DNA of 64,000 bases from Meghimatium bilineatum (taxonomy: Eukaryota; Mollusca; Gastropoda; Stylommatophora; Philomycidae). The notes beneath the pieces are model-generated. The model was not told the origin of the DNA and ran no database searches. It saw only the letters and a list, made by a program, of their open reading frames with translations. Shown one piece after another: positions 11,110-21,929 of this stretch (position 1 is the stretch's first letter; each line of letters opens with the position of its first letter). The stretch spans positions 43,148,181 through 43,212,180 of the forward strand of contig CM067309.1 of assembly GCA_034231615.1 (NCBI GenBank). The letters run 5' to 3'. Made by a program: the position numbers and the translations under genes.

Positions 11110-11460
11110 TGTAGTAATATTGTGACATCTCAGAACGTTGGTATTTCCTTCAATCCACCTTCTTTATGGCCTTCCTATGCCATATCTTCCTATCTTGTTG
11201 TTTTCAATCTTGCGTTGTATGCTCTTGCTGCTGGTCAATAAGGGTTTATCTCATTAAATGGCCAAACCATTTCTGTCTCTTTTTTTTCAATATATTTGAG
11301 CACAGATGTTGATGCAAACAGTTCCTGTAATTTCTTCATTCCTCATGTGATCTCTTTTTGTTCTGTTTTTTAGACATCACATGTCATATATTCGATATCA
11401 GTAAGCTTTCTCTCTTGTTATTTCTTGACTGTTCACATCTGACATATAACTCACAATACT
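11110..11460 (-). pseudogene. RTE-type retrotransposon fragment
   Basis: The minus strand reads IGRYGIGRP-RRWIEGNTN, the GRP--RW segment of RTE C-terminal tails, surrounded by stops. Strongly decayed. Confidence 0.5.
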
Positions 11461-11464
11461 GGTA

Positions 11465-11638
11465 CAATGGAGTCACGTTATAATAACTTGGTCTGTACCA
11501 ACAAAATATTTATGTAATAACAGAAATTCACTATATACAATACAAATAATATAGAATAAATATAATTGTGGGTTTTGAAAAGTGTTGTTATATAGAGAAA
11601 TTTGTTATAAAAGAATGCGCTATAGGGGGATTCCACTA
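11465..11638. mobile_element. Pogo-like MITE, 174 bp
   Basis: It starts CAATGGAGTCACGTTATAA after TA and ends GGGATTCCACTA before TA. The inner part (AATAACAGAAATTCACTATA, TTTTGAAAAGTGTTGTTATA) matches the copies at 18749, 20767 and, in reverse, 40716. Length equals the 40716 copy. TA target duplication and CAGTGxAxTCC ends suit Tc1/mariner-pogo MITEs. Confidence 0.8.
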
Positions 11639-12720
11639 TATGATGATTGAATTTATGAGCAAGAAAAGTATGAATATGGAAAACACTGGATCAAAGCAGT
11701 ACAAAAACGTTTCACAATATTGGGGAAAAATTTTCAGATAAAACTTGAAGTCTCATACAAAATGTATATTTAACACTTCCGCTGCCATAATAAGATACAT
11801 AACCCTGCAGAGTTGTAGGGGTGCCACACTGGAGACTTCAGCACAAGGTCAGGGTCGTAGGGGTGCCACACTGGAGACTTCAGCACAAAAAGCTCTCCAA
11901 ACAACTCCATCCTCAGCCATGGAGGAGTATAGAAAAATCATACCCAGATCATTCCTTGATATTATCAATCCAGGATTATCTGTTTCTCCCTCTTCTCCTT
12001 CCTCCCTCAACTGCTCCTTGCAAAATAATTGTATAAATGCTGATACTCCATTTTCATGGGAAGAATTTCACTCAGATCCGCCCAAATCCTCACCAAAACT
12101 TGGCATATAGTCAAGCAGAAAAAAACTCATTCTACACAATTTTGACTGGAACACATATTGACATGAGTACTTCATTAAAAAGCAGAGATGTCAGAAACTG
12201 ACAAGTATTTTATAAAAATACAAATTGTGATAGCAAGGAAACAAACTGATTTGAAGTGTCCTCATTCATCCAATCGAAAGAGACCAATCAACTTTTTTTT
12301 ATTTCATATTAGCCTGTAAATCTCATTGCACTATTTACAAACTGCTGCTTTAAGTGTTGTAAATAGTGTGTTTATGAATTGTTGAGAAGTAAGCATTACT
12401 AAAATATAACTGTTTCAGAGTTTTAAATATCTGGCCATAAGTTTGTATTGCCAGAGTCTGTTGTAAAATGTTGCCAATTTTATATTTTGGAATGGAATAT
12501 TTGTTAAATATTTACTTTGACTAACAGTAAAACTGTTGGCTCCTACATCAAAATGTGCACACAAGTTATTGTTTTTATTTGTTCATGTACTAGTCATTTT
12601 CACTGGTTGCCATGTTGGCATGTCAATTTCTCATATATTGTTGCATTAAATATATTTATGACCACATTTTGATTAAACATATGTTTTACATACAATTCAT
12701 CTGAATGTAAACTTGAGAGG
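11639..12720 (+). other. Unrecognised stretch with a 121-codon open frame
   Basis: A frame from 11745 to 12110 is open (SFLDIINPGLSVSPSSPSS... FSWEEFHSDPPKSSPKLGI). It includes a 43-bp duplication at about 11815-11890 that repeats RGATLETSAQ. I see no splice sites or known domain. It may be a retrotransposon remnant or chance. The rest is AT-rich and empty as far as I can see. Confidence 0.3.
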
Positions 12721-14085
12721 ACAAATCTCATTTGTACAGTGATAAATCACCAAGTTTCAGGGATAGCCCAACAAAATGGAAATATAGGGACATGTAGTAG
12801 CACAGGACAAATGTGAGTATGAACAGAAATAGGCACATTAACTTCGTATCTCCAACAAACTGCTAAAATAGAACGTCAAGCAGATCCCTTCTGCCAGTAA
12901 GCCGCTAAAATCCCCATTTTTATAGTTATTTCTAAATACATTATGGCAGAACAGGAAAATACTTACTGAGATCAAGAGTGTACGTTTTGCCAATAGAAAA
13001 CATGAAATGATATGACCAATGGCATTTTGATTAAAGAGTCTTCATCATGATTCAAACCAACAGGCAAATAGTAATGATGATTCAAAAGTTACAAATTTAT
13101 GTTCTTGGTATTTCATCCTGATAAAGGCTTTTAAGCTGAATTTTTGTCTGTCCATGTGTTTCATTGTTTGTATGTCATGTCTACTATTGGTAACACTTTT
13201 ATTTACTTATATGTTTGTATTTGTATAGTATGTCAGACACGTTGGATCATCTATTGAAAATCTGATAATATTGTATTTGTCATCAAGTAGGCAAAAATTG
13301 AAAAAAATTGCACCTTAATGAAGTTTCGCTAATCGCTGAAAACATACACAAGCTGACATTTTATGTATTCCCATTCATTAGCTCCATTTGATGTAATCAT
13401 TAGCTTCATGTGATGTAGTTATTATCTCTATGTGGTGTTTATTCATCGAGAGTGTTGCCCTTTACTCATCATGTGCTATGTTGTGTTCTTGATAAAGACC
13501 TTTTGGCCGAAAGCTCCATTTGTGTTAATTTTGGCTGTGTGTTTCCAGTGATTATCAAATTTTCATTACCCCCGTTTCCAATTTTCAGCTGTTGAAATTA
13601 CAGTTCTGCTGCAGCTGTAACCTATTTATCTAATGTCAAAGCAATTAATATACTATTAACTACAATTTTAGCATATCCTGTACACACATCAATAGATGGA
13701 CAGATCTATTGACATGCAATTGTTATATTTTATTTTGCTGTTAACTTCTTCAATTCTTTTAGTCAACTAACCAAATTGCTTTGTTGTAAAATAATTCTTA
13801 TGTAGGTAAATATGATTGCCAAAGAAGAAGAAGAATTTAGCTAAACTATTTCAGAAATGTTTATCTGTAATGCTCATACGGTTGTTTTACTTGTATTTAC
13901 GCTATTAATTGTATGTCTTGATAGACCTGTGCTTACCTTGTAAAGCTAAAGTAGAATCTTTGTGTGGAATAATAAACTTATCCACTTGACACCACACAAA
14001 TATAACAGATGTATTATGTCAGCAGAACTGAATACCACATCTATTTCCCTAATCCTTTACTTCAGAGCTGCCTAGGTTGCAGATG
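12721..14085. other. Intergenic AT-rich DNA with one LINE-tail-like hairpin
   Basis: No genes recognised. At 13485-13520 the sequence CTTGATAAAGACCTTTTGGC folds with the following CCGAAAG. Related motifs occur at 13115-13140, and in reverse at 44415-44450 and 55945-55985. This looks like a shared 3' tail of a dispersed retroelement. Confidence 0.45.
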
Positions 14086-14087
14086 TG

Positions 14088-14245
14088 GCTAAGGAATGCA
14101 GAGATAAGAGAAATTATGGGGCAGATGTGGCTGAGGGATGCAGAGATAGAAATTATGGGGCAGATGTGGCTGAGGGATGCAGAGATAGAAATTATGGGGC
14201 AGATGTGGCTGAGGGATGCAGAGATAGAAATTATGGGGCAGATTT
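14088..14245. repeat. Tandem array, 39-bp unit, about 4 copies
   Basis: GGGGCAGATGTGGCTGAGGG recurs every 39 bases with a decayed first copy. Confidence 0.95.
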
Positions 14246-14284
14246 GTTAATGTAAAATCAACTATTTTTGACAGTTAAATATGT

Positions 14285-14735
14285 ATAACACCTTTATTTA
14301 ATGCACCCTCTGTGGTTGGGAAGGAGCCAGAGATGTACTGTGCAGCACTGAGGAGGAGGAGGAAACTGATAGCACTGTTTTTTCCTGTGGCTGAAACCCA
14401 TCATAGAGGCACAGTGACTCAGGACGTGACAATCATTTTGACTTGAACATTTGGTTGCATGCCTGGAGCAATAGAGAAGTTCGGCATAACCATTAGTCAA
14501 TTGGTGGCGGGGAATGAGCACAGTGAAACCTATCTTGGCTACAGTGGCTAGGAGCAGTGCATAGGTTGAAACCTACCTTCCTGGAGGTGTGATAGTTATT
14601 CTCTGGCTCTGTCCCAAGGTGGGCCAAAAATCCACAGACTTCCCAGCAATATAATGCCATTTAATGGCATTAGGTCAAAGGGCATGAGCCCATGGACCGC
14701 TGGATCAGCAACCAACCAACCAACCTTTATTTAAA
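14285..14735 (+). repeat. Unclassified retroposon-like element with CAAC-rich tail
   Basis: The segment ends AGCAACCAACCAACCAACC, a simple-repeat tail typical of LINE or SINE insertions. The preceding GGTCAAAGGGCATGAGCCCA recurs in reverse at 22525-22575 (TTATGCCCTTTGACCC). No open frame fits a known protein. It may be the 3' UTR of a LINE. Confidence 0.5.
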
Positions 14736-14775
14736 GAATATATGGGTGTTGATACTTGCAGTCTATTGAAGACAT

Positions 14776-15056
14776 GAAGTTTGTATCAACTGAAGGCTGT
14801 GTTACTACAGCCATAACAGTTTATCAACTGAAGGCTGTGTTACTACAGCCATAACAGTTTATCAACTGAAGGCTGTGTTACAACAGCCATTACAGTTTAT
14901 CAACTGAAGGCTGTGTTACTACAGCCATAACAGTTTATCAACTGAAGGCTGTGGTACTACAGACATAACAGTTTATCAACTGAAGGCTGTGGTACTACAG
15001 ACATAACAGTTTATCAACTGAAGGCTGTGGTACTACAGACATAACAGTTTATCAAA
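14776..15056. repeat. Tandem array, 38-bp unit, about 7 copies
   Basis: TTATCAACTGAAGGCTGTG recurs every 38 bases. Within each unit, GGCTGTGTTACTACAGCC forms a small inverted repeat. The right-hand copies carry GACATAAC in place of GCCATAAC. Confidence 0.95.
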
Positions 15057-15299
15057 CACTGTTCCCTTACATTTTAGAGACCACCATGTCCATGTGACAA
15101 ATAGTTTCTGGGGTGGGAACGGTAAGCAGGAAGTTAGGCTTGGGTTGATTACTTCTATCTTGTACAAGGTGCTCACTGTCAGTAAACTTCTTCTTATGGT
15201 CCATTCCTTGTGACATAAGTTATCCTGTCTTTCTACAGCCTTCTGTTTCATGTGCTGTCAATCACTTCCAATATGAATGTTCTCCCATGCCAGACTGTC

Positions 15300-15870
15300 A
15301 AAAGTTATAGCATGGAAGTAAATATGAGAAAAGCAAAGATAATGATGAATAGAGATGATAAACAGACTCCAGTTAATATACAGGATGAATAGATAAAAAC
15401 TAGTTCATCAATTTAAATATTTAGGGACTTATATGAGCATCAATGGAAGAACTAACAACAAACTCAAGACTAGACTTGAAATAACCTCGGATGTAATGTC
15501 CAGATTGAACACTATATGAAAGAACAGCAGTGAAGATCAACCTATATTAATCAATAATACTTATTCTTTTGTGCTGAGGTAAAAGTTGGACACAGTTAAC
15601 TGTATTTTGGACACATAATCACAAATGATGGTAGATGGGAAAACAGAAGTTAAAAGGAAAATATGAATTGCTAAATGTACTTGCAATGACATGAGGAAGA
15701 TATTAACTTCTAAACAAATCACAAAGAAACTAAAAATAAGAATGATAAAATACTACATCTATTCTACATTAATGTATGGCTCAGAAACATGTATAATGAA
15801 CAAGCATCTAGAAGACAGAATCGATGCATTTGAGACATGAGTAAGAGAAAACAACCAAGATAATCTAACA
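15300..15870 (+). pseudogene. RTE-type retrotransposon fragments (RT thumb)
   Basis: Plus-strand fragments include NDMRKILTSKQITKKLKIRM and IYSTLMYGSETCIMNKHLED, the K--M-YGSE-W segment after the RT palm. A second overlapping remnant lies just upstream. Many stops and frameshifts are present. Confidence 0.75.
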
Positions 15871-15899
15871 ACACTGCGCAGGAAAAAAATAACTTAACG

Positions 15900-16140
15900 G
15901 AAAATACAAGAGGTAAGAAGAGATATAATAGGTATGCAGAGATACAAGAGGTAGGCAGAAATACAAGTTGGAGGGAAACTGGCTGCAGTCAAGAAGCGGA
16001 GATACAATAGGTAGGCAGATACAAGAAGTAGGCAGAGATACAAGAGGTAGGCAGAGATATAAATGGGAGATAAAGTGGTTGCAGTCAAGAAACAGAGATA
16101 CAATAGGTAGGTAGATATACATGTTGGAGAGAAACTGGTT
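15900..16140. repeat. Nested short tandem repeats (AGATACAAGAGGTAGGC)
   Basis: A 17-20-base motif GAGATACAAGAGGTAGGCA is repeated many times. A larger period of about 120 bases links two copies of AACTGG(C/T)TGCAGTCAAGAA. Irregular. Confidence 0.85.
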
Positions 16141-16204
16141 GCCCATACTATCACTACAGAATCTACTTTTTATTGTATTTCTCTACAAAAATGTCAGAAT
16201 TTCT

Positions 16205-16285
16205 CTGATTATACTGGGGTTCAAATGTGTGTCTCAAGGTTGAGAGTCTAATGCTCTAACTGCTCAATCAACTACTCCTGATTTT
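16205..16285 (-). repeat. tRNA-like SINE head, minus strand
   Basis: On the minus strand GATTGAGCAGTTAGAGCATT resembles a pol III A box region, and TTTGAACCCC resembles a B box 40 bases later. The anticodon arm is not well formed, so it looks like a tRNA-derived SINE relic rather than a tRNA gene. Confidence 0.5.
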
Positions 16286-16485
16286 TACCACATGAATGAT
16301 TGTTATTGAAGTTTGTTGGTACATTTTGTTTTGCTACCTGTAGAAGCTCGTGTCAGGCAACTACATTTTTATTGTTGACCAATCACAACTTTCTGGATGT
16401 TTCAGATGGTTTTTTTTGTTTAAGTTTATTAAATTGGTTATTGATATTTTGTTGTTCTGTTTTTATAATAATTGAAGCATCATGT

Positions 16486-17070
16486 TTAGGAAGTTGATTT
16501 TATAATAATTGAAGCATCATGTTTAGAAAGTTGATTTTAAATTATTGTTGAATTTTTAGGTAGCACATGTGTTTCCGTTACCTTGCCAGAACTATGTGAA
16601 ATGGCATGATCTATACTGTGCATCGAACCATAACCAAGTTCATATGAATTGGGACTATTTTATTGTCTCACTAGCCCATCCTAGATGGTGGTCAGCTGCC
16701 ATCAAATTAATTTGTCTTATTGATATTTGCTATCATCAAATTAAATTGCTAATATTTCTGTCATTAAAATTAACTTGTTTTATTGATATTTAATTCTCAA
16801 ATTAACCTGTCTTATTGATATTTGATGTCATCAAATTAGCTTGTCTTGATATTTGATGTCATCAAATTAACCTGTCTTATTGATGTTTGATGCTATCAGA
16901 GTAACTGCATTATTGATATTTTATACCATCAAATTACTTGTCCACTTGATATTGGCTGCCATCAAATTTATTTGTATTGTTAATATTTGCTGTCATGAAA
17001 TTAAGTTGTCATGTTGATATTTGCTGTCATCAGATTCAGTTGTTATGTTGATATATGCTATCATCAAATT
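16486..17070. repeat. Degenerate tandem repeats, about 34-37-bp unit
   Basis: A 37-bp duplication (TTATAATAATTGAAGCATCA) opens the region. From about 16690, GATATTTG(A/C)T(G/A)TCATCAAATTA recurs ten or so times with many substitutions. It is older than most arrays in the window. Confidence 0.8.
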
Positions 17071-17154
17071 AATATGCCTGCCTCAGAAACTGAAACATGG
17101 ATGTCATCAAGAAAATATACTTATTTTTAAGGTATCATAAATATAATTATCTTG

Positions 17155-17525
17155 ATAGGGCCTGAAAGGGGAGTAAAGAATAGCAACCTGCCTCCATAAG
17201 AGGAGCTTAAGTGGGGTATTTTTGTGGTGAATTAGCCATTCCATCCTATAGAGCAGTGGTTTTCAACCTTCCTAATGTCGAGATCCTTTACTACAGTTCC
17301 TCATGTTGTAGTGACTCCCAACCATAAAATTATTTTCGTTGCTACTTCATAATATGTGCTTTCTGATTGTCTTAGGTGACCCCTGTGAAAGAGTCGCTCG
17401 ACCTCCGAAGGGGTCATGACCCACAGATTGAAAATTGCTGCTATAGAGGATCAAAGTGACCCATAAGGCATGCTGAATTTGGGTGTCTCAAACTATAAAG
17501 CACAGATATCATAGCCAAGTTATAT
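17155..17525 (+). repeat. SINE-B copy, split by a hAT element
   Basis: CCTGAAAGGGGAGTAAAGAA and GCCATTCCATCCTATAGAG precede the hAT element at 17254-17440. GATCAAAGTGACCCATAAGG and GCATGCTGAATTTGGGTGTC follow it. Joined, these match the SINE-B copies at 22897 and 36217. Confidence 0.8.
17254..17440. mobile_element. SPIN/URR1-like hAT non-autonomous transposon, 187 bp
   Basis: It starts CAGTGGTTTTCAACCTTCC and ends in the partly inverted CAGATTGAAAATTGCTG. An exact 8-base target duplication CTATAGAG flanks it (17246-17253 and 17441-17448). The inside reads ACAGTTCCTCATGTTGTAGT, CAACCATAAAATTATTTTCG and GACCCCTGTGAAAGAGTCG. From memory this strongly resembles vertebrate SPIN/URR1 hAT MITEs, a group known for horizontal transfer. 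It has no transposase. Confidence 0.88.
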
Positions 17526-17529
17526 TAGT

Positions 17530-17880
17530 TATGGATCATTGCACTCCGGGCAAACCTATTGATGCTCAGTCTCCCCTAGCAGATAACAAAGAGTCTGCAT
17601 GTTGACGGTTCTCGTACCTCACTGGTAAACCAGGCTCCTCATTCTGCCATACAGTCATCCAGTTCTACTGGTTCCATATTCAATAGCAAATTTATCAAAT
17701 CTCAGCCTCTGTGTTTCATCAATAGCAGTATCCGCATCCAACAGGTGCTTGTGAAGTAGCTTTAGCCCATCCTCCCATATCTATTGTCAATGCTCCATCT
17801 ATTGGTGCATGAGATGCAAGTCTATCTGCTATCTCATTACCACTGACACCATTATTAATGCCAAGTTGTATACTGCGACA
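17530..17880 (-). pseudogene. RNase H-type LINE tail, minus strand
   Basis: The minus strand reads GVSGNEIADRLASHAPIDGA, matching the GV-GNE-AD-LA motif at the end of an RNase H domain, then a decayed C terminus ending at a CCCGGAGTGCAATG segment. It is the same family as 18925-19262, 43930-44335 and 59405-59600. Confidence 0.8.
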
Positions 17881-18089
17881 CAATGTTTTCTGTTCTCTAG
17901 CCTACATCCTGCTCAAGTACAGGATTTTGAGAACATTTACCAGAAGAATAGATTGCAATCAAGAGTAATATACAATATTTCCTGTCTGTGAGAAGTTATT
18001 TATAATTACGAATGAAGCTGAAGAAGCCTATAGATTTGGAGAAGTGGGGGGGGGGGGATTGGGTTCTCACATCCCGCACATCATGAACA

Positions 18090-18748
18090 TGACTTTTAGT
18101 ACAGTACTAGAACTTTAGTCAATAGGTAAACCCCATTATAACAACTTTTAGTACAGTACTAGAACTTTAGTCAATAGGTAAACCCCATTATAACAACTTT
18201 TAGTACAGTACTAGAACTTTAGTCAATAGGTAAACCCCATTATAACAACTTTTAGTACAGTACTACAACTTTAGTCAATAGGTAAACCCCATTATAACAA
18301 CTTTTAGTACAGTACTACAACTTTAGTCAATAGGTAAACCCCATTATAACAACTTTTAGTACAGTACTACAACTTTAGTCAATAGGTAAACCCCATTATA
18401 ACAACTTTTAGTACAGTACTAGAACTTTAGTCAATAGGTAAACCCCATTATAACAACTTTTAGTACAGTACTAGAACTTTAGTCAATAGGTAAACCCCAT
18501 TATAACAACTTTTAGTACAGTACTAGAACTTTAGTCAATAGGTAAACCCCATTATAACAACTTTTAGTACAGTACTAGAACTTTAGTGAATAGGTAAACC
18601 CCATTATAACAACTTTTAGTACAGTACTAGAACTTTAGTCAATAGGTAAACCCCATTATAACAACTTTTAGTACAGTACTAGAACTTTAGTCAATAGGTA
18701 AATCCTGTTATAACAACTTTTAGTACAAAACTAGGACTTTAGTTAATA
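18090..18748. repeat. Tandem array, 52-bp unit, about 12.7 copies, seeded by a pogo-like MITE end
   Basis: Each unit holds CTTTTAGTACAGTACTAGAA and GGTAAACCCCATTATAACAA. The second part equals the first bases of the MITE at 18749, into which the last unit runs directly. So the array grew across the MITE's left border. Confidence 0.93.
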
Positions 18749-18917
18749 GGTAAACCCCGTTATAATAACTTGGTCCAAACCGACGAAATAAATATGTATG
18801 TAATAACAGAGATTGGCTATATACAGTACAAACATTAAATATAATTTAGGATTTTGAAAAGTGTTATTAAATAGGGAAATTTGTTGTAAAAGAATTTGTT
18901 ATAGTGGAATTCTACTG
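18749..18917. mobile_element. Pogo-like MITE at the end of the 52-bp array
   Basis: It matches the 174-bp family: GTAAACCCCGTTATAATAAC at left, AGTGGAATTCTACTG before TA at right, and TTTTGAAAAGTGTTATTAAA inside. Its left end was drawn into the array. Confidence 0.8.
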
Positions 18918-18924
18918 TATAGTT

Positions 18925-19262
18925 AGTTAATCGTTGGATCATCATCACTGCACTCCGGACAAGTCCATAGGTGCTCAGATCTCTCCTTGAGTAAACATTA
19001 CACATTGACTGACCATCATTCTTTCTCACCCACGAATACTCTCCTTTCTAGCGACATCACATTTCTAACCAAGCTCCATTATTCTAGTCATGGAGAAAGA
19101 GTCATCGTCACTTATACAGTCATTTGTTCGTGCGTTTTCCCGTAGGATGTTCAAAATGTCTGCTCAATCCATCCCTCCACCAAGTCATAGTAGTAGCGTA
19201 TGCGGCCAGCCTATCTGCTCTCTCATTACCCTGGACTCCTGCATAATGTCGTTTAGTAGCTA
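18925..19262 (-). pseudogene. RNase H-type LINE tail, minus strand
   Basis: The complement of 43930-44335 with substitutions. Landmarks in reverse are TTAGTTAATCGTTGGATCAT, CACTGCACTCCGGACAAG, TCATGGAGAAAGAGTCATCG and TCTGCTCTCTCATTACCC (the GNERAD codons). Confidence 0.85.
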
Positions 19263-19264
19263 AT

Positions 19265-19500
19265 CCTCATTGACATTTAATGTTCTTCTTGATTTGTCTT
19301 TTTCCTTGTCCATGATGTTCTGGCATGTTGGTCTCTGGTATATACTGAGACAATTTAATGTTGACAGCACGATCATAGACATTGTTGAATCACTTTACAG
19401 AAACACAAGTAGCTACTTTAGAATAAATGTGGGAATCATACAGGTGTGTATGTTTCCAGTGCTTTTGAACATAGGTCTTTACCCAAAGCACACAATACCC
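19265..19500 (+). pseudogene. Reverse transcriptase palm fragment
   Basis: The plus strand reads WHVGLWYILRQFNVDSTIID, ESLYRNTSSYFRINVG and QVCMFPVLLNIGL. These fit the RT segments around FD-VWHDGL and VRQGC-LSPVLFN of non-LTR elements, with the Gln-Gly-Cys motif damaged. Decayed. Confidence 0.7.
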
Positions 19501-19674
19501 TTCATGGTTATAACACATCTCTATCAACTGTAGGTCATTATATCCACAATTTGTGCTTCACTGATAATATTGATCTTATAGATGGTTTACAACAGGAGCT
19601 AACAACATAGTTGGGCAAACAGTTACATGCAAGCACATAATTCAAATCAATACCGGAAAGAGCAATGTCTTGGT

Positions 19675-19790
19675 TAACAGAGACATAGAGGCACAGACCA
19701 ACATCATGGGCACTGAGACATAGAGGCACATACCAACATCATGGGCACTGAGACATAGAAGCACAGACCAACATCATGGGCACTAATAGA
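19675..19790. repeat. Tandem array, 35-bp unit, about 3 copies
   Basis: GAGACATAGAGGCACAGACC ... CATCATGGGCACT recurs three times. Confidence 0.93.
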
Positions 19791-19797
19791 GACATCT

Positions 19798-19960
19798 TCT
19801 TCTTCAGCATTCATTCTCAAACTCCCACTGGATATCTCTTGTAACAGGACAATAGTCCTACTAGATTACCAGCATGATGTAGTCCAGATAATGGAAATGC
19901 GTTATGTCGTAGTTTTATTTGCACCAATGGCCCGACACGTCAACTCCACCGCAAAACTGT
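19798..19960 (+). repeat. SINE-A copy
   Basis: CTTCTTCAGCATTCATTCTC, GGATATCTCTTGTAACAGGA, AGTCCAGATAATGGAAATGC and GCCCGACACGTCAAC occur in SINE-A order. Confidence 0.8.
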
Positions 19961-20229
19961 CTTAGTAACCATTCACAACATGTATGGAGAAGGTAAACAA
20001 TGTTGCCTCTAAAGATTAAATCAGTCAAGACTAAATTTAATATGGAAAAAGAATATCCAGTGTTGGAGTTAAGATCTACATTTATAACTCACTAGTATCT
20101 ATCTATTATGTTCCTGACACTCACTGCAGATATGGACAGACAGGTACAGACCTTCCAATACAAGTCGTACAGACCAAATGTCAGTAGTAATTTTTTAAAG
20201 AGAGCATAAGATAAATGTGTTCATAAGAA

Positions 20230-20395
20230 ATTCTTCTTCAGTATTATATCTCAAACTCCCGCTGGTTCTCTCTCTTATAGCAGGACAATGGTCCTACTAG
20301 ATTTTCAGCAGGATGTAATCCAGATAATGGAAATGCATTGTATCACTGTTCTGTTTGTGCCAATGGCCTAACACATCTGTCTTCTGTGGAAGTAC
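20230..20395 (+). repeat. SINE-A copy
   Basis: CTCAAACTCCCGCTGGTTCT, CAATGGTCCTACTAGATTTT, ATCCAGATAATGGAAATGCA and TGTGCCAATGGCCTAACACA match SINE-A. Confidence 0.8.
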
Positions 20396-20444
20396 ATAAG
20401 AAATCAAATTGGGAGTCCTTCAGGTTCACAAGAATCACTAAATA

Positions 20445-20700
20445 GTAACATGATAAAAACTTGTATGCTTTTGACAGGTATGCAGACATGATTCCCTGAC
20501 AAAAACTTGTATGTTTTGGACAGGTATGCAGACATGATTCCCTGACAAAAACTTGTATGGTTTGGACAGGTATGCAGACATGATTCGCTGACAAAAACCA
20601 CCTTTCAGGGAACACTTGAAGTGACAAAGACAATGAAAATCATGGACAGACATCAAAGTCTGGACCAGTCACGATTTTTCAACACTCCTCCACATCACTA
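20445..20700 (+). pseudogene. RTE-type fragment with a 47-bp triplication
   Basis: The plus strand reads KLVWFGQVCRHDSLTKTTFQ, the W-GHV-RHDSL segment of an RTE tail. The 47 bases around it are present three times (from about 20460, 20507 and 20554), so the frame shifts between copies. Confidence 0.75.
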
Positions 20701-20766
20701 AAGATAGAAATTGCTAGTAGACTCTGTGTTGAAACATCCCATGTAGTGGAATACAGTGTTATTATA

Positions 20767-20850
20767 CAGTGAAATCCCGTTATAACAACTGGGTCCAGAT
20801 CAACAAAATATTTATATAATAATAGATACTCGCTATATAATTAATATATA
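20767..20850. mobile_element. Pogo-like MITE, 5' fragment
   Basis: After TA it begins CAGTGAAATCCCGTTATAAC and continues like the 174-bp family for about 80 bases, then diverges. The right end is missing. Confidence 0.7.
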
Positions 20851-20920
20851 GTTAATTTCGCGAGAAAAGAAAACTCAAACACAAAATATTTTGCACTATA
20901 TAGCATAACCAACCTGTTTC

Positions 20921-21925
20921 ATGAACAGATTGCAACATAGTAAACGTTTAAATATGGCTGCCAAAGAAGTACGCTTAAAACAACGACATATAGAATTTCT
21001 CAATGCTGAAGGTGAGACCCCAATTTACATCCACGAATGTTTGAAAAATGTTTATGGAGATTCAACAGTTGATGTTTGCACAGTCCGATGTTGGGTGCAT
21101 TGTTATGTTTGCACAGTCCGATGTTGGGTGCATTGTTATGTTTGCACAGTCCGATGTTGGGTGCATTGTTATGTTTGCACAGTCCGATGTTGGGTGCATT
21201 GTTATGTTTGCACAGTCCGATGTTGGGTGCATTGTTATGACAAAGCTGAAGTTGGTCAATCCTCAATAGATGACACAAAGCAGACTGATCCTCCATATAT
21301 GGCAGTGACACCACACAACATTCATCGAGTTGATTTTTGTGGTGATCGTCTGGTAACACTGGATGAACTGCATGCCATGTTGTCCATTAATGAAATTAGT
21401 GTCCAGAACATCGTTAACTATCTGGTTATTCAAGGGTTTGTGCACGTTATGGATGCCCAAAATGTTGACAGACGACGAAGAAGCAAGGAATAGCACAGTA
21501 GTAACCTTTTACATCGTTACAAAACTGAAGGAGATGAGTTTTTATCAAACATTGTGACAGGTGATGAGACTAGGGCTAATTTTTTTAAACCACAATCCAA
21601 GAGGCAGTCAATGGAATGGCATCACACAACATAGTCAACAAGAAAGAAGTTCAAAAATTCATCATCTGTAGGGAAAGTTATGGCTTCCGTGTTTTGGAAT
21701 GAGAAGGGTGTGATTTTTCTCGACTTCTTGGAACACAGTGAATGTAGACAGTTACATTAAATCTTTGAAGAAGCTTAGAGATCATCTTCTGTGACTTTAC
21801 CCATTCAAAGATCAGAGAACGCCATACCATGCCTACACCACTAAACGCACCATTGATGCGATTGGAGAATTTGGCTGGACTGTATTACCACATCCCCATT
21901 ACAGTCCCGATCTTGCACCTATCAC
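20921..21925 (+). pseudogene. Broken mariner-family transposase with internal expansion
   Basis: The N terminus reads LKQRHIEFLNAEGETP, then IHECLKNVYGDSTVD and VRCWVHCY, the paired-HTH part of mariner transposases. Next comes LDELHAMLSINEISVQNIV. The frame then slips near 21430 (WMPKMLTDDEEA in another frame). NIVTGDETRANFFKPQSKRQ shows the first catalytic Asp, with the usual Trp after it replaced by Arg. A TAG interrupts it, then VGKVMASVFWNEKGVIFLDF and finally HPHYSPDLAP around the last catalytic Asp. An 11-residue piece is repeated five times in the HTH region. Inactive; inverted termini not identified. Confidence 0.9.
21074..21238. repeat. In-frame tandem array, 33-bp unit, 5 copies, inside mariner
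   Basis: GTTTGCACAGTCCGATGTTG begins each 33-base unit, encoding CTVRCWVHCYV five times without a stop. The units are essentially identical, so the expansion is recent compared with the decay of the gene. Confidence 0.97.
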
Positions 21926-21929
21926 AGAC

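Noticed and set aside
13485-13520. Hammerhead ribozyme core
   Set aside because: CTTGATAAAGACC...GGCCGAAAG resembles CTGATGA-stem-GAAA, but the conserved core bases are wrong here and in the related copies at 44.4 and 55.9 kb. A retroelement tail hairpin fits better.
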